The notes under the pieces: model-generated | What the model saw: the letters and a program-made list of their open reading frames with translations, nothing else | Told to the model about the DNA's origin: nothing | Database searches by the model: none | Origin: Geothrix paludis | Lineage (GTDB): Bacteria; Acidobacteriota; Holophagae; Holophagales; Holophagaceae | NCBI RefSeq assembly: GCF_022808815.1 | Contig: NZ_JAKZLC010000001.1 | Location: 868,001-932,000 of the forward strand | Direction: 5' to 3' | DNA length: 64,000 bases | Made by a program: the position numbers and the translations under genes | Shown here: piece by piece, positions 1 to 8,958 of the stretch | How positions within the stretch are numbered: the stretch's first letter is position 1 | How the letters are laid out: every line of letters begins with the position of its first letter

Positions 1-2
1 CG

Positions 3-41
3 CCCATGGTGTTGGAGATCGTGGCGGAGCGGCGGGGCTGA
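3..41 (+). CDS. possible 3' end of a gene entering from the left
   Basis: An open frame enters from the left edge and stops at TGA at 39-41 (tail reads MVLEIVAERRG). Only 12 codons are visible, so no function can be given. A gene ending here would converge on the nitronate monooxygenase-like gene, with the inverted repeat at 50-167 between the two stops. That is the same position several other such repeats occupy in this window. Confidence 0.2.
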   Translation, partial: PMVLEIVAERRG

Positions 42-49
42 CTGAAGGC

Positions 50-167
50 AACGACACACGCGGAGGTCGCGGAGAAGGCTGAGGGACGTAGAGGAGATCA
101 GGCAACAGCCTGATGATCATCTTCTCCGCCTACCTCCGCTTCCTCAGCGACCTCCGCGTGTGTCGTT
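50..167. repeat. long intergenic inverted repeat, 21-bp perfect arms
   Basis: Arms at 50-70 and 147-167 are perfect reverse complements over 21 bp (core CGCGGAGGTCGC). Inside is a second small hairpin (ATCAGGC-AACA-GCCTGAT, around 98-113). Four T residues follow the right arm. It lies between two stops and could work as a bidirectional terminator. Its length and partly repetitive content resemble the other intergenic inverted repeats of this window. Confidence 0.75.
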
Positions 168-188
168 TTGTTAGAGCAGTTCAGGGCT

Positions 189-1916
189 TCAGGCGTAGAC
201 CCGCTGCAGCCCCGGATCCTGGGTCAGCTCCTCGATGAGGTCGCGGACGCTGATCAGCTCGCGGAGCTTGGCGCCGTTGCTGCCGGTGAAGAAGAGGCCG
301 TTCTCCTCGTCGCCCTTCATGGCGTCCGCCAGCCGGTCCGCGATGCAGTAGCCCACCGCCGCCGCGCCCTTGCCGTGGCCGCAGGGGGACAGGCAGTTGC
401 TCACGCAGCGCACCTGGGGAGCGGTGCCCTCCTCGATGCGGCGCTGGAGGCTGGTGCGCACGCCCCGGGCGGGCAGGCCCACGGGGGACTTCATGAGGCC
501 GATGTCCTCGGCCCGGGCGCGGAGGATGACCTCCTTGAAGATGGGCGAGGCGTCGCACTCGAAGGTCCCGATGAAGCGCGTGCCCATCTGCACGCCGGAG
601 GCGCCCAGGGCCAGGAACTTCTGGATGTCCGCGTGGTCCCAGACGCCGCCGGCGACCAGGATGGGGAAGTCGCCCCACTTGTCCCGCTCCTCGATGACCT
701 CGGGCAGGATGTTCTCCAGGGTGTGGGCCGGATCGGCGCAGCCCTCGTGGCTGAAGCCCTGGTGGCCCCCGCTCTCGGGCCCCTCCAGCACCACCGCGTC
801 CGGCAGGCGGCTGAACTTCCGCTGCCACTGCTTGCAGATGACCTGAAGCGCGCGGCCCGAGGACACGATGGGCACCAGGGCCACGTCCGCGTCACCCACC
901 ATGCCCGGCAGGCCCAGGGGCAGGCCCGCGCCGGACACGATCATCTGGGCACCACCGGCCAGGGAGGCCTTCACGGCGGCCTCGTAGCCCTCGATGGCGC
1001 AGAGGATGTTCACACCCACGGCGCCGCGACCCTCGGCGCGCTCGCGCGCGGCGCGGACGATCCACTCCAGGGCCTTGGGGGGATTCAGCGAATCGGTGCC
1101 GTCGGGCCGGCCCAGGCGCATCTTGGGGCTGGCCGAGCCGTGGTAGCCCGTGCCAATGGCCGACACCAGGCCCACGCAGCCTTCGTGGGCCACAGCGCCC
1201 GCCAGGCCCTCCCAGGAGATGCCCACACCCATGCCGCCCTGCTGGATGGGGTAGGCCAGGTCGAGGTTGCGGATGCGCAGGCGGGGCAGCGTGCAGGCGC
1301 CCTTGCGCACCAGGGACTGGGCCATGGAATCGAGGCCCGCCATGAGCCGGGTCCGGAAGGCCGCCAGAGGCGATGCGTCCAGGAGGGAGGGCGTGCGGGG
1401 CTGGAGGCCCACGGCGCCGTCGGCCATGGCCTGCCGGGCCTCGGCCTCGGTGTCGGCCGTGGCCATCACCGGCAGACCCAGGTGCCGCAGAGCCGCCACC
1501 AGGCCCGCCCGGGCCAGGAGGCCTGAGGCGCCGCCGGCCTTGGCCTGGGCCGCCTCCTCGGCGTTCTGTACGGCCACGATGCGGGGCAGGTTCGCGTGGC
1601 GGAGCATGGCCAGGGTGGGGGGAAGCTCCGCCGTGTGCAGCAGGAAGGCCACGCCCGCCTCGCGGGCGGCGGCCATGACCGAATCCGCGCTGTCGCGGAG
1701 GCCGCGCAGGTCCAGCCCGATGCGGGCGCCCTCGCGCATGGAGGCCTTCAGTTCCTGCAGGCGCTCCCGCAGCTTAGCGGCGTCCGGAAAGGCTTCAGTG
1801 CGCGGCAGGGCCCAGCCCCCGGCGCGGAGGAAGGCGGCCTGGAAATCCATGGAACCGGGCGCCTGCCAGCCCTGGAGGGTCGGCAGGGACGCGGTGTTGA
1901 AGAAAGACTCGGACAT
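189..1916 (-). CDS. nitronate monooxygenase / 2-nitropropane dioxygenase family protein
   Basis: A 575-residue FMN-dependent TIM-barrel oxidoreductase of the nitronate monooxygenase family (PF03060), whose members oxidise alkyl nitronates or act as FabK-like reductases. The canonical barrel starts near residue 212 with YPIQQGGMGVG (222-232). It continues with the GGHQG phosphate or active-site motif (383-387), VAGGVWD (421-427) and ALGASGVQMGTRF (436-448). A cysteine set C504/C508/C512 follows, typical of one subfamily. The first ~200 residues look like a degenerate half barrel, which makes the protein longer than the usual ~350. It stands alone downstream of ilvC on the same strand, separated by a terminator. 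The true substrate cannot be told from sequence. Confidence 0.85.
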   Translation of the reverse strand: MSESFFNTASLPTLQGWQAPGSMDFQAAFLRAGGWALPRTEAFPDAAKLRERLQELKASMREGARIGLDLRGLRDSADSVMAAAREAGVAFLLHTAELPPTLAMLRHANLPRIVAVQNAEEAAQAKAGGASGLLARAGLVAALRHLGLPVMATADTEAEARQAMADGAVGLQPRTPSLLDASPLAAFRTRLMAGLDSMAQSLVRKGACTLPRLRIRNLDLAYPIQQGGMGVGISWEGLAGAVAHEGCVGLVSAIGTGYHGSASPKMRLGRPDGTDSLNPPKALEWIVRAARERAEGRGAVGVNILCAIEGYEAAVKASLAGGAQMIVSGAGLPLGLPGMVGDADVALVPIVSSGRALQVICKQWQRKFSRLPDAVVLEGPESGGHQGFSHEGCADPAHTLENILPEVIEERDKWGDFPILVAGGVWDHADIQKFLALGASGVQMGTRFIGTFECDASPIFKEVILRARAEDIGLMKSPVGLPARGVRTSLQRRIEEGTAPQVRCVSNCLSPCGHGKGAAAVGYCIADRLADAMKGDEENGLFFTGSNGAKLRELISVRDLIEELTQDPGLQRVYA

Positions 1917-2023
1917 GCTTGGCTCCGTGGGAGCGGAAACTGCTTTTCTCCCAATGTCATTCTGAGGCCATTTCCCTTGTGACGGGGTTCAACCTTCTAC
2001 TCGGGGTCAAAATCACCTCCCCG

Positions 2024-2066
2024 AAAAGCCATCCGGCCCGGCGTCAGGATCCGCCAGGCCGGATGG
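2024..2066 (-). terminator. terminator of the ilv operon, after ilvC
   Basis: Read on the minus strand, a 10-bp perfect stem CCATCCGGCC/GGCCGGATGG (2057-2066 with 2029-2038) is followed by CTTTTC. It lies about 30 bases past the ilvC stop, so it should end the ilvDBNC transcript before the nitronate monooxygenase-like gene. Confidence 0.65.
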
Positions 2067-2098
2067 TCGTGGATGTTCCATGCGCAACAGTTGCTATG

Positions 2099-3115
2099 TC
2101 AGCTCTTGACTGCCGGGGCTGGCACCTCGACGGGATCCAGGAAGGGCATCATGCGACGCAGTTCGCGGCCCACCTGCTCCAGCGGGTGGTCGTAGTCGGC
2201 GGCCCGCTGGGCTTCGAACCACTTGCGGCCCGTGCGGTTCTCCTCCAGCCAGGCCTCGGCGTAGCGGCCGTCCTGGATCTCCTTCAGGATCTCCTTCATT
2301 TCCGCCTTGGTCTGGGCGGTCACGATGCGGGGGCCCCCGGTGTAGTCGCCGTATTCGGCGGTGTCGCTGATGCTGTAGCGCATGTAGCTGAGGCCGCCCC
2401 GCTGCATCAGATCCACGATGAGCTTCAGCTCGTGCAGGCACTCGAAGTAGGCGATCTCGGGCTGGTAGCCGGCCTCCACCAACGTCTCGAAGCCGGCCTT
2501 CACCAGGGCCGAGGTGCCGCCGCAGAGGACGGCCTTCTCGCCGAAGAGGTCCGTCTCGGTCTCCTCGGTGAAGGTGGTCTCCAGCACGCCGGCGCGGGTG
2601 AGCCCGATGGCTGCGGCATAGGAGAGCGCCACCGCCAGGGCCTGCCCGCTGGCGTCCTGGTGGACGGCCACCAGGCCCGGTGTGCCGCCGCCTTCCACGA
2701 AGACCTCGCGGACGCGGTGGCCGGGGCTCTTGGGGGCCGCCAGACTCACGTCCACGCCCGCAGGCACCTCAATGCAGCCGTAGCGGATGTTGAAGCCGTG
2801 GGCGAACATCAGGGTCTTCCCCGGCGTCAGGTGGGGCGCGATGGATTCCTGGTAGAGCGCCGCCTGGCCCGTATCCGGGGTGAGCACCATGACCACGTCC
2901 GCCCAGGCCGCGGCCTCGGCGGGGGTGGTGACGGTGAGGCCCTGGGCTTCCGCCTTGGCGCGGGAGGCGGAGCCGGCCGGGAGGCCCACGCGGACGTGGA
3001 CTCCGCTGTCCTTTAGGTTGAGGGCGTGGGCGTGGCCCTGGGAGCCGTAGCCCAGGATGGCGACCTTGCGGGCGCGGATGAGGCCGAGGTCGGCGTCGTA
3101 GTGGATCTTGGCCAT
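2099..3115 (-). CDS. ilvC: ketol-acid reductoisomerase
   Basis: Class I (short) ketol-acid reductoisomerase, 338 residues, the usual length. It isomerises and reduces acetolactate or acetohydroxybutyrate to the dihydroxy acid, the second common step of valine and isoleucine synthesis. The N-terminal Rossmann motif [11 protein letters not shown] lies at residues 21-31. The loop after the second strand carries serines 49 and 51, which suggests NADPH use (inference). The metal-binding helix ETETDLFGE is present near residue 180. It is the last gene of ilvD-ilvB-ilvN-ilvC, 42 bases after ilvN, and ends at a hairpin terminator. The start ATG follows GGAG in the leader. Confidence 0.97.
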   Translation of the reverse strand: MAKIHYDADLGLIRARKVAILGYGSQGHAHALNLKDSGVHVRVGLPAGSASRAKAEAQGLTVTTPAEAAAWADVVMVLTPDTGQAALYQESIAPHLTPGKTLMFAHGFNIRYGCIEVPAGVDVSLAAPKSPGHRVREVFVEGGGTPGLVAVHQDASGQALAVALSYAAAIGLTRAGVLETTFTEETETDLFGEKAVLCGGTSALVKAGFETLVEAGYQPEIAYFECLHELKLIVDLMQRGGLSYMRYSISDTAEYGDYTGGPRIVTAQTKAEMKEILKEIQDGRYAEAWLEENRTGRKWFEAQRAADYDHPLEQVGRELRRMMPFLDPVEVPAPAVKS

Positions 3116-3157
3116 GGGAGGCTCCTTGGGTGGATGGGCGGTGGGTGGAAGGAAGGG

Positions 3158-3700
3158 TCAGACGGACATGGCCTGGTTGCTGGGCGCGGGGGCGGGCGCG
3201 CGGCGTGGGACTTCCGGCGAAGCACGCGGGCCGCGGGCCATGGCGACGGCCCCCGTGCGTCCCAGCTCGAGAATCCCGAAGGGCCGCAAGGCGTCCACCA
3301 GGGCGTCGATCTTGTCGGGGCCGCCGGTGCATTCGATGGCGAGGCTGTCGCCGGCGATGTCCACCACGTTGGCCCGGAAGACCTGGGCGAGTTGGAGGAC
3401 CTCGGACCGCACCTCGAGGCCCGCCGCCACTCGGATGAGGGCCAGGTCTCGCACCACCTTGGGCCGGTCGCCCAGCTGCTGGACCTCGAGGACACTCACC
3501 TGCTTCTTGAGGTGTTCCACCGCCAGTCTCACGGTGGCTTCTTCGGCGTCTACGACGATGGTCATGCGGGACTGGCGGGGCCGCTCCGTGGGACCCACGG
3601 TGAGCGAGTGGATGTTGAATCCGCGGCGGCGGAACAGCGAGGCCACCCGCGTCAGCACGCCCGGTTCATCATCGGTGTAGACCACGAGCACATGGGGCAT
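3158..3700 (-). CDS. ilvN: acetolactate synthase regulatory (small) subunit
   Basis: The small subunit of acetohydroxyacid synthase, 180 residues from the start chosen here. It begins MPHVLVVYTDDEPGVLTRV, the ACT domain that binds valine for feedback inhibition. A second regulatory domain follows (residues ~85-165). The frame is open 17 codons further upstream, but that extension would run into the ilvB stop and lacks conservation. The ATG at 3700 has AAAGGAA just ahead of it and sits 10 bases after the ilvB stop. The last ~25 residues (Ala/Pro/Arg-rich) form a non-conserved tail. Confidence 0.93.
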   Translation of the reverse strand: MPHVLVVYTDDEPGVLTRVASLFRRRGFNIHSLTVGPTERPRQSRMTIVVDAEEATVRLAVEHLKKQVSVLEVQQLGDRPKVVRDLALIRVAAGLEVRSEVLQLAQVFRANVVDIAGDSLAIECTGGPDKIDALVDALRPFGILELGRTGAVAMARGPRASPEVPRRAPAPAPSNQAMSV

Positions 3701-3710
3701 GGGATTCCTT

Positions 3711-5447
3711 TCAGACGGGGTCGGATCCGGTTTCGGCGATGGCGCTGGCATGAGTGGCGGGACGGCGGATCATCTCGTGCAGCGCTGCCCCGGCGGGGAC
3801 CATGGGATAGACGCTGTCCTCCTGCTCCACCCGGAACTCGATGAGGGCAGTGCCCTCGGCGGTCCGGGCCGCGGCCACGGCGCTGGCGAGGTCCGCCCGG
3901 GTGTCCACGCGCTGGCCGTGGATGCCGAAGGCGCCGGCCAGCTTCACGAAGTCCGGCGACAGGATGGGCGTTGCGGCGTAGCGGCCCTCGTAGAACAGGG
4001 CCTGCCACTGGCGGACCATGCCGAGGAAGCCGTTGTTGATGATGGCGATGTTCACCTTCACGCCCTCCTGCACGGCGGTCATCAGCTCGGCGAAGGTCAT
4101 CTGGAAGCCGCCGTCTCCCGCCACCACCCAGACCTCGGCCTCGGGCCGGGCCAGCTTGGCGCCGATGGCGGCGGGGAGGGCGAAGCCCATGGTCCCGGCG
4201 CCCCCGCTGGTGATGAGGCTGCGCTCCGCGTCGTGGTGGTAGTACTGGGCCTCCCACATCTGGTGCTGGCCCACGTCCGTCACCACCACCGCGTTCCCGC
4301 CCGTGAGGCGCCAGAGGTCGTGCATCACGTGGGCCGCGTAGAGGTGGCCGTCATCGGGCAGGTTCTTGATGTCGCGCACGGCGGAATCGCCCCGCCAGCC
4401 GCGGATCTGCTTCAGCCACTTGGAGCGGTCCGCCACGGGGATGTCCGGCAGCAGGGCCCGCAGGACCGTGAGCAGGTCCCCGGCGATGGCCACGTCCACG
4501 GGCACGTTCTTCCCCAGCTCGCTGGCGTCGATGTCGATGTGGATCTTCTTCGCGTGGGGGGCGTACTCCTTGAGCTTGCCGGTCACGCGGTCGTCGAACC
4601 GCATGCCGAAGGCCAGCAGCAGGTCCGCCTCCTGGATGGCCTTGTTCACCCAGGCCTCGCCGTGCATGCCCATCATGCCGAGGCTGAGGGGATGCGTGGC
4701 GGGTACGGCGCCCAGGCCCAGGAGGGTCAGGGCGAAGGGGATGTCCGCCCGCTCGGCCAGGGTCAGGACCTCGGCCCGGGCGCCGGACATCTGGATGCCG
4801 TGGCCCGCCAGGATGATGGGCCGCTTGGCGTGGCGGATCAGCTCCAGGGCCCGGGCCAGGGCCTCGGGATCCAGGGGTGGCGGCAGGTGGCGCAGGTGCC
4901 GGATGGGCTCCGCCGCCTCCCAGTCGAGGTCCGCGCGGCCCTGCTGCGCGTCCTTGGTGATGTCCACCAGCACCGGTCCCGGGCGTCCGCTCTTCGCCAC
5001 GGCGAAGGCCTCCCGCAGCACGGGCACGATGTCCGCGGCCCGCGTCACCAGGTAGTTGTGCTTGGTGACGGGCAACGTGATGCCCGTAATGTCCACCTCC
5101 TGGAAGGCGTCCGTGCCCAGCACGCCGGAGCCCACCTGGCCCGTGATGGCCACCATGGGTGTGGAATCCATCATGGCCGTGGCCAGGCCCGTCACCAGGT
5201 TCGTGGCGCCGGGGCCTGAGGTGGCCACGACGACGCCCACCCGGCCGGAGGCCCGGGCATAACCGTCGGCCATGTGGGCCGCGCTCTGTTCGTGCCGCAC
5301 CAACACGTGGCGGATGTCGTAACCCACCATGGCGTCGTAGGCGGGCAGGATCGCGCCGCCCGGGTAGCCGAAGACGGTGCTGATGCCCTCGCGGAGCAGG
5401 CATTCCCAGATGAGCTGGGCCCCGGTGTGCGTTCCGCCGGTGGTCAT
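3711..5447 (-). CDS. ilvB: acetolactate synthase catalytic (large) subunit
   Basis: ThDP-dependent acetohydroxyacid synthase large subunit, 578 residues. It condenses two pyruvates, or pyruvate with 2-ketobutyrate. The catalytic glutamate is E53 in VRHEQSAAHMADGYARASG. The ThDP/Mg motif GDGGFQMT...IINN lies near residues 445-475. The three-domain layout (PYR, FAD-binding middle, PP) is full length. The gene lies 10 bases after ilvD and 10 bases before ilvN, so the regulatory and catalytic subunits should be co-translated from one transcript. Confidence 0.97.
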   Translation of the reverse strand: MTTGGTHTGAQLIWECLLREGISTVFGYPGGAILPAYDAMVGYDIRHVLVRHEQSAAHMADGYARASGRVGVVVATSGPGATNLVTGLATAMMDSTPMVAITGQVGSGVLGTDAFQEVDITGITLPVTKHNYLVTRAADIVPVLREAFAVAKSGRPGPVLVDITKDAQQGRADLDWEAAEPIRHLRHLPPPLDPEALARALELIRHAKRPIILAGHGIQMSGARAEVLTLAERADIPFALTLLGLGAVPATHPLSLGMMGMHGEAWVNKAIQEADLLLAFGMRFDDRVTGKLKEYAPHAKKIHIDIDASELGKNVPVDVAIAGDLLTVLRALLPDIPVADRSKWLKQIRGWRGDSAVRDIKNLPDDGHLYAAHVMHDLWRLTGGNAVVVTDVGQHQMWEAQYYHHDAERSLITSGGAGTMGFALPAAIGAKLARPEAEVWVVAGDGGFQMTFAELMTAVQEGVKVNIAIINNGFLGMVRQWQALFYEGRYAATPILSPDFVKLAGAFGIHGQRVDTRADLASAVAAARTAEGTALIEFRVEQEDSVYPMVPAGAALHEMIRRPATHASAIAETGSDPV

Positions 5448-5457
5448 GGGTCCTCCT

Positions 5458-7146
5458 TCACTGGGCCAGGGTGATGGCGCCCTCGGCCGCGCTGGCGACC
5501 GTGGCGGCGTATTTGGCGAAGACTCCCGTCCGGTAGCGCGGCGCCGGGGCCTTCCACTCGGCCCGGCGCTTCGCCAGCTCCGCCTCCGGCACCTTCAGGT
5601 CCAGGCGCCGGGTGGGGATGTCGAAGACCACCGTGTCGCCCTCGCGCACCAAGGCGATGGGACCGCCCACGGCCGCTTCCGGAGCCACATGGCCCGCCAT
5701 GAGGCCCCGGGTGGCCCCGGAGAACCGGCCGTCCGTGAGGAGCGCCACGGACTCGCCGAGTCCGGCGCCCACCAGGGCCGCCGTGACGCCCAGCATCTCG
5801 CGCATGCCGGGGCCGCCCTTGGGGCCCTCGTAGCGGATCACCACCACGTCGCCGGGGTCGATGCCGCCCGCCTGCACGGCGGCGAAAGCGTCCTCCTCGT
5901 GCTCGAAGACGCGCGCCGGGCCCGTGTGGTGCAGGCGCTCGTGGCCAGCCACCTTGATGACGCAGCCTTCAGGCGCCAGGCTGCCCCGCAGGATCACGAG
6001 GCCGCCGCTGGGCTTCAGGGGCCGGTTGAAGGGCCGCACGACTTCCTGTCCCGGCGTCTCCGGCGCGCCGGCCAGTTCCTCGCCCAGCGTGCGGCCGGTC
6101 ACGGTCAGGGCCGCGCCGTGGATGAGCCCACCTTCCAGCAGGCGGTTGGCCACCAGCCGGATGCCGCCGGCGGCGTAGAGGTCCGGGGCCATGAACCGCC
6201 CGCCGGGCTTCATGTCCGCCAGCAGCGGGGTGCGCGTGCTGACGCGGTCGAAGTCCTCCAGCGTGAAGGGCACGCCCGCCTCCCGGGCCAAGGCGAGGTA
6301 GTGCAGGACGGCGTTGGTGGATCCGCCTGTCGCCGCCACGGCCGCCACGGCGTTCTCGAAGGCCTCGCGGGTGAGGATGGCGCTGGGGCGCAGATCGCGC
6401 TTCAACAGCTCCATCACCAGGCGTCCGCAGGTCTCCGCGGCCTCGCCCTTGCGGGGATCCTCCGCGGGAATGCCATTGAGGCCCATGGGGCTCAGGCCGA
6501 TGAGCTCCAGGCTGGCGGACATGGTGTTGGCCGTGAACTGGCCACCGCAGGCACCGGCACCGGGACAGGCGGCATCCTCCACCTCCTTCAGCCCCGCATC
6601 ATCCAGCTTGCCGGCGCTGTGGGCGCCCACGGCCTCGAAGACGTCCTGCACCGTGAGGTCCTTGCCGCCGCAGTGTCCCGAGGCCGTGGAGCCGCCATAG
6701 AGGATCAGGCCGGGGATGTCCAGGCGGGCCAGGGCCATGGCCACGCCGGGGTTGGTCTTGTCGCAACCGGAGAGGCAGACCAGGCCGTCGAAGGCGTTGC
6801 CCCGGGCCACCAGCTCGATGGAGTCGGCGATGACCTCGCGGCTCACCAGGGAGGCCTTCATGCCCTCGGTGCCCATGGTGATGCCGTCGCTGATGGAGAC
6901 CGTGCAGAACTCCATGGGCGTGCCGCCGGCGGCGCGGACGCCGGCCTTCACGCGCTCCGCCAGCGCCTGCAGGTGGTAGTTGCAGGGACCGATCTCGGTC
7001 CAGGTGTTCGCGATGCCGATGATGGGCTTCGCCAGGTCCTCGTCCGTGAAGCCGATGGCCTTGAGCATGGCCCGGGCCGGGGCGCGGTCGGGCCCCTGGG
7101 TGATGACCCGGCTGCGGCGGTTGAGCGGTTGTCCTGCGTCTGACAT
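5458..7146 (-). CDS. ilvD: dihydroxy-acid dehydratase
   Basis: Iron-sulfur dihydroxy-acid dehydratase, 562 residues from the chosen ATG. It makes the 2-keto acids of valine and isoleucine. Cluster and active-site motifs are SGCDKTNPG and [17 protein letters not shown], both conserved in the IlvD/Edd family. A GTG start 8 codons upstream is possible, but the ATG at 7146 is preceded by AGAGGAAG at normal spacing and gives the usual N-terminus ([12 protein letters not shown]). It is the first gene behind the tandem leader peptide and attenuator region at 7200-7665. Confidence 0.96.
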   Translation of the reverse strand: MSDAGQPLNRRSRVITQGPDRAPARAMLKAIGFTDEDLAKPIIGIANTWTEIGPCNYHLQALAERVKAGVRAAGGTPMEFCTVSISDGITMGTEGMKASLVSREVIADSIELVARGNAFDGLVCLSGCDKTNPGVAMALARLDIPGLILYGGSTASGHCGGKDLTVQDVFEAVGAHSAGKLDDAGLKEVEDAACPGAGACGGQFTANTMSASLELIGLSPMGLNGIPAEDPRKGEAAETCGRLVMELLKRDLRPSAILTREAFENAVAAVAATGGSTNAVLHYLALAREAGVPFTLEDFDRVSTRTPLLADMKPGGRFMAPDLYAAGGIRLVANRLLEGGLIHGAALTVTGRTLGEELAGAPETPGQEVVRPFNRPLKPSGGLVILRGSLAPEGCVIKVAGHERLHHTGPARVFEHEEDAFAAVQAGGIDPGDVVVIRYEGPKGGPGMREMLGVTAALVGAGLGESVALLTDGRFSGATRGLMAGHVAPEAAVGGPIALVREGDTVVFDIPTRRLDLKVPEAELAKRRAEWKAPAPRYRTGVFAKYAATVASAAEGAITLAQ

Positions 7147-7199
7147 GGTCTTCCTCTGTGGGAAGGCCACCGACCTCGGGGATGACAGGACCAGATGTG

Positions 7200-7231
7200 A
7201 AAAGGCCCCGCATCGTTCGAGGTGCGGGGCC
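7200..7231 (-). terminator. attenuator terminator 1, ahead of ilvD
   Basis: On the minus strand, a perfect 9-bp stem GGCCCCGCA/TGCGGGGCC (7223-7231 with 7204-7212) with a 10-base loop is followed by TTTT. It starts 25 bases after the stop of the Val/Ile/Leu-rich leader peptide and ends 53 bases before the ilvD start. This is the classical place for a transcription attenuator. Possible competing antiterminator pairings were not worked out. Confidence 0.8.
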
Positions 7232-7255
7232 GGTTTCGGTTGGTTCCGAGAACGT

Positions 7256-7381
7256 CTAGGAGGCCCCCACCTCGCCGCTAATAATCAGCACGGCGGGAAT
7301 GGCCACCAGGTCGGCCACGGGGCGCACCACTGCGGGCGACATCGCCGCAGCTGCCGAGTGATCGAGGTGGGAAAGGCTCAT
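7256..7381 (-). CDS. ilv operon leader peptide 1
   Basis: A 41-codon ORF just ahead of a hairpin terminator and ilvD. It is rich in branched-chain codons in its second half: VV at 18-19, then V22, L25, V26, I28, V31, L32, I33, I34, V38. The run [13 protein letters not shown] ends the peptide, so a ribosome slowed at Val-Leu-Ile-Ile codons would sit close to the terminator stem. This is the logic of ilvL-type attenuation in enteric bacteria (established there, inferred here). No strong ribosome binding site is visible ahead of its ATG, and a later internal ATG (codon 14) would keep all the control codons. Confidence 0.75.
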   Translation of the reverse strand: MSLSHLDHSAAAAMSPAVVRPVADLVAIPAVLIISGEVGAS

Positions 7382-7506
7382 GGCCGATGAGTCTTGGGGA
7401 TCGCGCGGGGAAAGTCAACCGTGAAGTCAGGTCATATCGGGGGGTCATGGGAATCCTCAGGAGAATCGATATCGAAGAGGTCGGGTTCAAGGGGTCGGGT
7501 CGATGT

Positions 7507-7533
7507 AGAAAGGCCCCGCCTGGGTGCGGGGCC
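7507..7533 (-). terminator. attenuator terminator 2, upstream copy
   Basis: On the minus strand, an 8-bp perfect stem GGCCCCGC/GCGGGGCC (7526-7533 with 7512-7519) with a 6-base loop is followed by TTTCT. It lies 27 bases after the stop of the second leader ORF (7561-7665). The stem is the same as that of attenuator 1 except for one terminal pair, while the loops differ. That suggests duplication of the attenuator unit. Confidence 0.75.
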
Positions 7534-7560
7534 GGGATCTGGATGCTGCCGTCCCCGCCC

Positions 7561-7665
7561 CTAACCCGTCAGCCGCAGCACCAGCCCAGGCAGCCCGCCA
7601 ATCACGCCGATGGTCCCTACCACGAAGGTGGGGATCGCGTCGGCGGGGGCGGAGACGGGAAGCAT
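7561..7665 (-). CDS. ilv operon leader peptide 2 (upstream copy)
   Basis: A 34-codon ORF starting 23 bases after the leuB stop. It encodes MLPVSAPADAIPTFVVG and then a Val/Ile/Leu-rich end (TIGVIGGLPGLVLRLTG). Leu codons cluster at 25, 28, 30 and 32, with Val at 15-16, 21 and 29 and Ile at 11, 19 and 22. A hairpin terminator follows directly, as for leader 1. The weighting towards Leu near the 3' end, against Ile/Val in leader 1, would let the two units sense different amino acids (inference). Its ribosome binding site is weak. Confidence 0.65.
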   Translation of the reverse strand: MLPVSAPADAIPTFVVGTIGVIGGLPGLVLRLTG

Positions 7666-7688
7666 GGGTCGGGTTCCGGGTCGAGGGT

Positions 7689-8825
7689 TCAAAGATGGGG
7701 GCGGGCGCCCTCGGGCGAACCGCACCAGGCGTAGGCGGAGTCAGCCAGCCGGGCTCCCTTGGCGCCGGGCGGGCGGATGGCATCGCGGATCTTGGCGCCC
7801 AGGGCCTGGGTGCCGTGGTGGTGCTTGAGGCCCCCCAGGTCCGAGGTGCCGTGACCGCCCTTGAGGACGCGGTCCACCGCGGATTCCAGGGCGCGGGCCT
7901 CCACCTCGAGCCGGAGGCTGTGGCGGAGCAGCATGGCCGCCGAGAGGATGGTGCCGATGGGGTTGGCCGCGTCCTTTCCGGCGATGTCCGGCGCAGAGCC
8001 GTGGATGGGCTCGTAGAGGCCCACGGGACCACCCAGGCTCGCCGACGGCAGCAGGCCCAGCGAGCCTGCGAGCACCGCGGCCTCGTCGCTGAGGATGTCC
8101 CCGAAGAGGTTCTCCGTCAGCACCACGTCGAAGTCGCGGGGCCGGGTGATGAGGGCCATGGCGAAGCTGTCCACGTAGGCGTGGCTGACCTTGACCGTGG
8201 GATACGCAGGCGCCAGCTCATCCACCACCTGCCGCCAGAGGCGGGAGGTCTCCAGCACGTTGGCCTTGTCCACGGAAACCAGCAGCCGCCGCCTGGAGGC
8301 GGCCAGCTCGAAGGCCACCCGCGCGACCTGCTCGACTTCTGTGCGGGTGTAGGGCAGCGTGTTCACAGCCCGCTCGGCGGAGAAGGAGCGTGGCTCGCCG
8401 AAGTAGAGGCCACCACCCAGCTCGCGGACGATCATCAGGTCCGTGCCGTGCACCACCTCCGGGCGGAGGGGCGAGGCATCCTCCAGGGCTGGGTGGACCT
8501 TGACGGGGCGCAGGTTGGCGTAGAGGCCCAGGGCGCGTCGCAGGCGCAGCAGGCCGGACTCGGGGCGCTGCTCGCGCGGGTGGCGGTCCCAGGCCGGACC
8601 ACCCACGGCGCCCAGCAGGACGGCGTCACTGGCCTGGCAACGGGCCAAGGTCTCGGCCGGCAAGGGATCGCCCGTGGCGTCCACGGCCGCGCCGCCGACC
8701 AGGGCTTCCTCCAGATGGAACTGGTGGCCGAAGGCCTTGGCCACGGCGGTGAGGCAGGCGGCCGCCTCGCGGACCACTTCGGGGCCCACGCCGTCGCCGG
8801 GAAGAAGGGTGATGCGGGCTTCCAC
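7689..8825 (-). CDS. leuB: 3-isopropylmalate dehydrogenase
   Basis: NAD-dependent 3-isopropylmalate dehydrogenase, 378 residues, the third step of leucine synthesis. The start is GTG, giving [17 protein letters not shown], the standard LeuB N-terminus. GGGG AG ahead of it lies inside the upstream small ORF. The region [16 protein letters not shown] carries the metal-binding aspartates, and [16 protein letters not shown] is the cofactor loop. Only two bases separate it from the stop of the 43-codon ORF that follows leuA, so leuA, the small ORF and leuB are probably co-translated. The tail after residue ~355 is not conserved. Confidence 0.95.
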   Translation of the reverse strand: MEARITLLPGDGVGPEVVREAAACLTAVAKAFGHQFHLEEALVGGAAVDATGDPLPAETLARCQASDAVLLGAVGGPAWDRHPREQRPESGLLRLRRALGLYANLRPVKVHPALEDASPLRPEVVHGTDLMIVRELGGGLYFGEPRSFSAERAVNTLPYTRTEVEQVARVAFELAASRRRLLVSVDKANVLETSRLWRQVVDELAPAYPTVKVSHAYVDSFAMALITRPRDFDVVLTENLFGDILSDEAAVLAGSLGLLPSASLGGPVGLYEPIHGSAPDIAGKDAANPIGTILSAAMLLRHSLRLEVEARALESAVDRVLKGGHGTSDLGGLKHHHGTQALGAKIRDAIRPPGAKGARLADSAYAWCGSPEGARPHL

Positions 8826-8827
8826 GT

Positions 8828-8958
8828 TCAGACTCCCCAGAGGTACTGGTCAGGGTCCGCCCCGTCCTCCGGGGACGCGGCGGGCAGCGCGGCGGCCTGG
8901 ACGGCAATGTCCGTCCTGGCGTCGGCGGATTCAAGGCCTTGCGGCAGGGTTTCCTTCA

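Noticed and set aside
168-1526. A long ORF on the plus strand opposite the nitronate monooxygenase-like gene, and dozens of similar long antisense or shifted ORFs across the window
   Set aside because: They are the expected by-product of GC-rich third codon positions. Their translations are Ala/Arg/Gly/His-rich, lack domains, and lie over clearly conserved genes.
7278-7490. A 70-codon minus-strand ORF overlapping leader peptide 1 in another frame
   Set aside because: Composition is Pro/Arg/Ser-rich. It does not end before the attenuator in a sensible way, while the 41-codon frame has the branched-chain codon cluster.
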